A stretch of DNA of 64,000 bases, from contig JADBKU010000003.1 of the NCBI GenBank assembly GCA_014896235.1, forward strand, positions 39,907-103,906. The letters are read 5' to 3'. The notes under the pieces are model-generated. The model was not told the DNA's origin, made no database searches, and saw nothing but the letters and a program-made list of their open reading frames with translations. Position numbers and translations under genes: made by a program. This document shows, one piece after another, positions 61,499 through 64,000 of the stretch (within the stretch, counting starts at the first letter, position 1; the number at the start of each line of letters is the position of its first letter). The stretch is from a bacterium. Lineage in GTDB: Bacteria > Desulfobacterota > Binatia > Binatales > Binataceae.

Positions 61499-63094
61499 TC
61501 AATGACCGGCGGCGTCGTTGGTCGCAAGATGCAAGCCGTGACGCGGCAGCAACAGCACGAATGGTAACACGGCGAGCGCCATGATCGCGACGATCCAATT
61601 AGTGTCGTTGTAGGCCATCATCAGAGATTGGCGGTTGACCATGGCGTTCATCATCGCGAGCGACGGCCCGGCGGTCGCGGCGGTATTGAGGCCGTGTTCG
61701 AAGAGGCGCGCCCTGAATCCCGCGTGCATTGGCGCGTAAAACGGGTCGAGGTTGGTGACGCCTTCGATCAGGCGCGCGCGATGGAACTGTTCGCGGCGAT
61801 CGATCAGCGTGGCGAGCACGGCGTAGGCGATATTGCCGGCGACGCGGCGGGTGAGGGTGTAGAGGCTTGCGGCGCCGGTCATGTTCTGGCGCGGCATCGA
61901 GCTGAGCGACACGGTGCTGAGCGTGACCATCGGAAAGGACAGTCCGCCGCCGAGCAGGATGATTGGCGTGGCGATGCTCCAGAAGCTCGCGGAGAGCGCG
62001 AGGTGGCCGATCCAGTATTGCGAAATGAACACCGAGAGCAATCCAAATGAGACCAATACGCGCGGACTGACATAATTGTAGAGGCGGCCGGCAACCGGCA
62101 TCATCACCAGCATCGCGACCGCGCGCGGCATCAAAACCATTCCGGCCTGGTAGGCGGGATAGTCGAACAGGTCCTGCGTGAGCTGCGGCAGGACGAAGCT
62201 GGAACCATAGAGGACAAAGCCGATCAGCATCCCGATTCCGGAGCCGACGCTGAGCTCGAGGTTGCGAAACAGGCGCAGGTTCACGACCGGCTCGGGCGAG
62301 AGCAATTCCCATACGACCAGCGCAATCAAGGCGGTAGCGGCGAGAGCCGCGCCGGAGCAAATCCACTTGGAGGCGAACCAATCGACCTCTTCGCCGCGTT
62401 CGAGCACGATTTGCATCGCGGTGAGTCCGATCGTGAGCAGGGCGATTCCGGTCCAGTCGATGCGGTCGATGCCGCGCTTGAGATAGGGCGGATCGTGGAC
62501 GAACGCGCTCACCATCATGATGCCGACGATCGCGAAGGGGATATTTATGTAGAAAACCCAAGGCCAGCCGTAATTATCGACCAGCCATCCGCCGACGACC
62601 GGGCCGATCGCTGGCGCCAGCGTCACGCCCATCGCGAAGATGGCCATCGCCATGCCCTGTTCGGCGGGCGGAAAGACCTCGCGGGCGATCGCCTGCGAGA
62701 CCGGAATCAGGCTGCCGCCGCCGACTCCCTGCAGGACGCGATAGAAGATGATTTGCGGAAAAGTCACCGCTGTGCCGGCGAGAACCGACGCGACCGTGAA
62801 CAGCGCCATCGAGAGCAGGAAGAGGCGCTTGCGGCCGAACAGGGCCGCGAACCACGGCGCCATCGTGACCATGATGATTTCGGCGATGCTGTAAGAGGTG
62901 GAGACCCAGGTGATCGTAAGCAGATCTTCGCCGAAGGACCCCATCATGTGCGGCATCGCGACGTTGACCACGCTCACGTCCATCACGGACAGGAACGTGC
63001 CCAGCATCACCGAACAGGCGACGATCCATTTGCCATGCTGAACCGGATCGAGCGAGGGCGGAGAACCGGTGGTGCGGGCGGCTGCGGCGGCCAT
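61499..63094 (-). CDS. DHA2 family MFS exporter (EmrB/QacA type), copy 2
   Basis: Proton-coupled exporter of 531 aa, a length fitting 14 helices. Motifs: LSVMDVSVVNVAMPHMMGSF, FAALFGRKRLFLLS, FYRVLQGVGGGSLIPVSQAI and MGVTLAPAIGPVVGGWLVDN. Its AIAREVFPPAEQGMAMAI and DRIDWTGIALL parts closely parallel copy 1 at 32.7-34.3 kb (ILMETFPPEEQAVAMSV, KRIDWLGIVFL), showing that the two are paralogues. ATG at 63094, 25 nt after the amidohydrolase stop, hence in its operon. Confidence 0.93.
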   Translation of the reverse strand: MAAAAARTTGSPPSLDPVQHGKWIVACSVMLGTFLSVMDVSVVNVAMPHMMGSFGEDLLTITWVSTSYSIAEIIMVTMAPWFAALFGRKRLFLLSMALFTVASVLAGTAVTFPQIIFYRVLQGVGGGSLIPVSQAIAREVFPPAEQGMAMAIFAMGVTLAPAIGPVVGGWLVDNYGWPWVFYINIPFAIVGIMMVSAFVHDPPYLKRGIDRIDWTGIALLTIGLTAMQIVLERGEEVDWFASKWICSGAALAATALIALVVWELLSPEPVVNLRLFRNLELSVGSGIGMLIGFVLYGSSFVLPQLTQDLFDYPAYQAGMVLMPRAVAMLVMMPVAGRLYNYVSPRVLVSFGLLSVFISQYWIGHLALSASFWSIATPIILLGGGLSFPMVTLSTVSLSSMPRQNMTGAASLYTLTRRVAGNIAYAVLATLIDRREQFHRARLIEGVTNLDPFYAPMHAGFRARLFEHGLNTAATAGPSLAMMNAMVNRQSLMMAYNDTNWIVAIMALAVLPFVLLLPRHGLHLATNDAAGH

Positions 63095-63119
63095 AGAGCT
63101 GATTCCTGCCGCGCAATCC

Positions 63120-64000
63120 TCAGTCGAGATTGTAAAAGCGCAATGCGTTCTCCGTCAGGATGCGGGCGCGCGCCTCGGGCTTGAGCGAAGCGCAAGCCTT
63201 TTCGACCTCCGCGACGATTCCAGGGTAGGTGCAATCGAAATGCGGATAGTCCGAGCCCCACAGGATATTGCGATCGAAACCGAGGTCGCACATCGCGCCC
63301 AGCGTGCGCTCGTCGGGATCGAGCGAGACGTAGCATTGCTCGACGAAGTATTCGGTCGGGCGCTTCTTCAGCCATGGCACCATCGCGCCCATTTTCTCGA
63401 AATGGCCGTCCATGCGATCGAGCCAGTAGCCGAGCCATCCGACGCCGGATTCAAGGAAGCCGACGCGCAAGCGCGGATAGCGCGCGAGCACGCCGCCGCA
63501 AATCAGGTCCATGCAGGCGGCCTGCTGTTCAAACGGATGACAGACCATGTGGAAGAAGAAAGGATCGCGATAGCGGTCGCCGCCCAGCGTCGGCATCCGC
63601 GTGCCGAAGCTGGAATGAATCGCGACGGGAACGTTAAGCTCCTGCGCTTCGCGCCAGAAGGCGTCGTAGGCGGGGTCGTTGAGGCGGCGGCCGTTGAACG
63701 GATTCGGGCGGACGAAGACGGCCTTGAAATTCAGGTCGCGCACGACGCGGCGCATCTCGGCGATTGCGGCGTCGATATCCTGCACCGGCATCGGCGCGAC
63801 GCCGTAAAGCCGTTTCGGATAGGGCCGGCAAAAGTCGGCCATCCAGTTGTTGTAGGCGCGGCAAGCGGCGACGGCGAGACGTGGATCGTTGAAATCGCCG
63901 TACACCAGCCATAGCGAAGGATAGAGTACGGCGACCTCGATTCGCTCGGCGTCCATCACTTTGATCCGCTCGTGCGGATCGTAGCTGCCGGGCAGCACGT
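63120..64000 (-). CDS. Amidohydrolase family protein (PF04909, ACMSD-like), N-terminus beyond the window
   Basis: C-terminal part of a metal-dependent amidohydrolase/decarboxylase. Visible: VAVLYPSLWLVYGDFNDP, YGVAPMPVQDIDAAIAEMRR, FVRPNPFNGRRLNDPAYDAFW, VAIHSSFG, FLESGVGWLGYWLDRMDGHF and the metal Asp in ILWGSDYPHFD. The sequence order and wording follow the amidohydrolase at 44.3-45.5 kb, so they are close paralogues. The N-terminal DxDxH-type metal motif is missing because the gene runs off the right edge. It leads an operon with two exporters. Confidence 0.88.
   Translation of the reverse strand, partial: VLPGSYDPHERIKVMDAERIEVAVLYPSLWLVYGDFNDPRLAVAACRAYNNWMADFCRPYPKRLYGVAPMPVQDIDAAIAEMRRVVRDLNFKAVFVRPNPFNGRRLNDPAYDAFWREAQELNVPVAIHSSFGTRMPTLGGDRYRDPFFFHMVCHPFEQQAACMDLICGGVLARYPRLRVGFLESGVGWLGYWLDRMDGHFEKMGAMVPWLKKRPTEYFVEQCYVSLDPDERTLGAMCDLGFDRNILWGSDYPHFDCTYPGIVAEVEKACASLKPEARARILTENALRFYNLD

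Overview
The window is a 64 kb piece of a GC-rich bacterial chromosome. It is densely coded on both strands, with short gaps and no rRNA, tRNA, CRISPR array or insertion sequence that I could recognise. The serA-purA neighbourhood, the many luciferase-like (LLM) oxidoreductases, the PF04909-type amidohydrolases and the lipid A modification genes suggest a Gram-negative soil-type bacterium. The closest match I can think of is the former deltaproteobacteria, in particular the 'Candidatus Binatia' type. This placement is inference; no marker gene in the window settles it.

Layout. Bases 1-9100 carry a 5'-truncated MgtC/DUF4010 membrane protein, a polyphosphate-type module (Ppx/GppA, CHAD, SixA), a B12-binding-type radical SAM protein, an SH3-domain protein, an MFS transporter and a small secreted protein. 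Bases 9.4-18.5 kb hold an acyl-CoA dehydrogenase, an orphan Flp pilin, an LLM oxidoreductase, an alpha/beta hydrolase, leuS, two tandem enoyl-CoA hydratases and a GalT-like transferase. Bases 18.6-22.9 kb form a serine/purine block (class V aminotransferase, serA, purA) preceded by a promoter and a terminator-like hairpin. A hicBA toxin-antitoxin pair and a serine hydrolase follow. Bases 24.8-30.7 kb are an aminoarabinose (Ara4N) lipid A cluster in which the two halves of ArnA are separate genes. A RodZ-like protein, Hsp20, a cupin and a DHA2 exporter come next.

Bases 34.5-49.5 kb are the main accessory metabolic region. It starts with a tricarboxylate-type set (PrpF-like isomerase, two TcuA-like flavoproteins, a methylisocitrate lyase-like gene with an apparent 1-nt frameshift near its 3' end). 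A compact six-gene minus-strand operon follows: amidohydrolase, LLM monooxygenase, two short crotonases, a VOC dioxygenase-like protein and an HpaB-type monooxygenase. It is flanked by a divergent BioD-like/bicupin/LLM set and a Rieske oxygenase. Together these look like a catabolic island for an aromatic or cyclic compound whose substrate cannot be named from sequence.

The right part (49.7-64 kb) holds recD2, a small membrane protein behind a good sigma-54 promoter match, an intradiol dioxygenase, a lipoprotein, a phosphotransferase-like protein and a single-polypeptide Type IIG-like restriction-modification enzyme bracketed by dispersed palindromic repeats. It ends in an operon of amidohydrolase (cut by the window end) with two MFS transporters.
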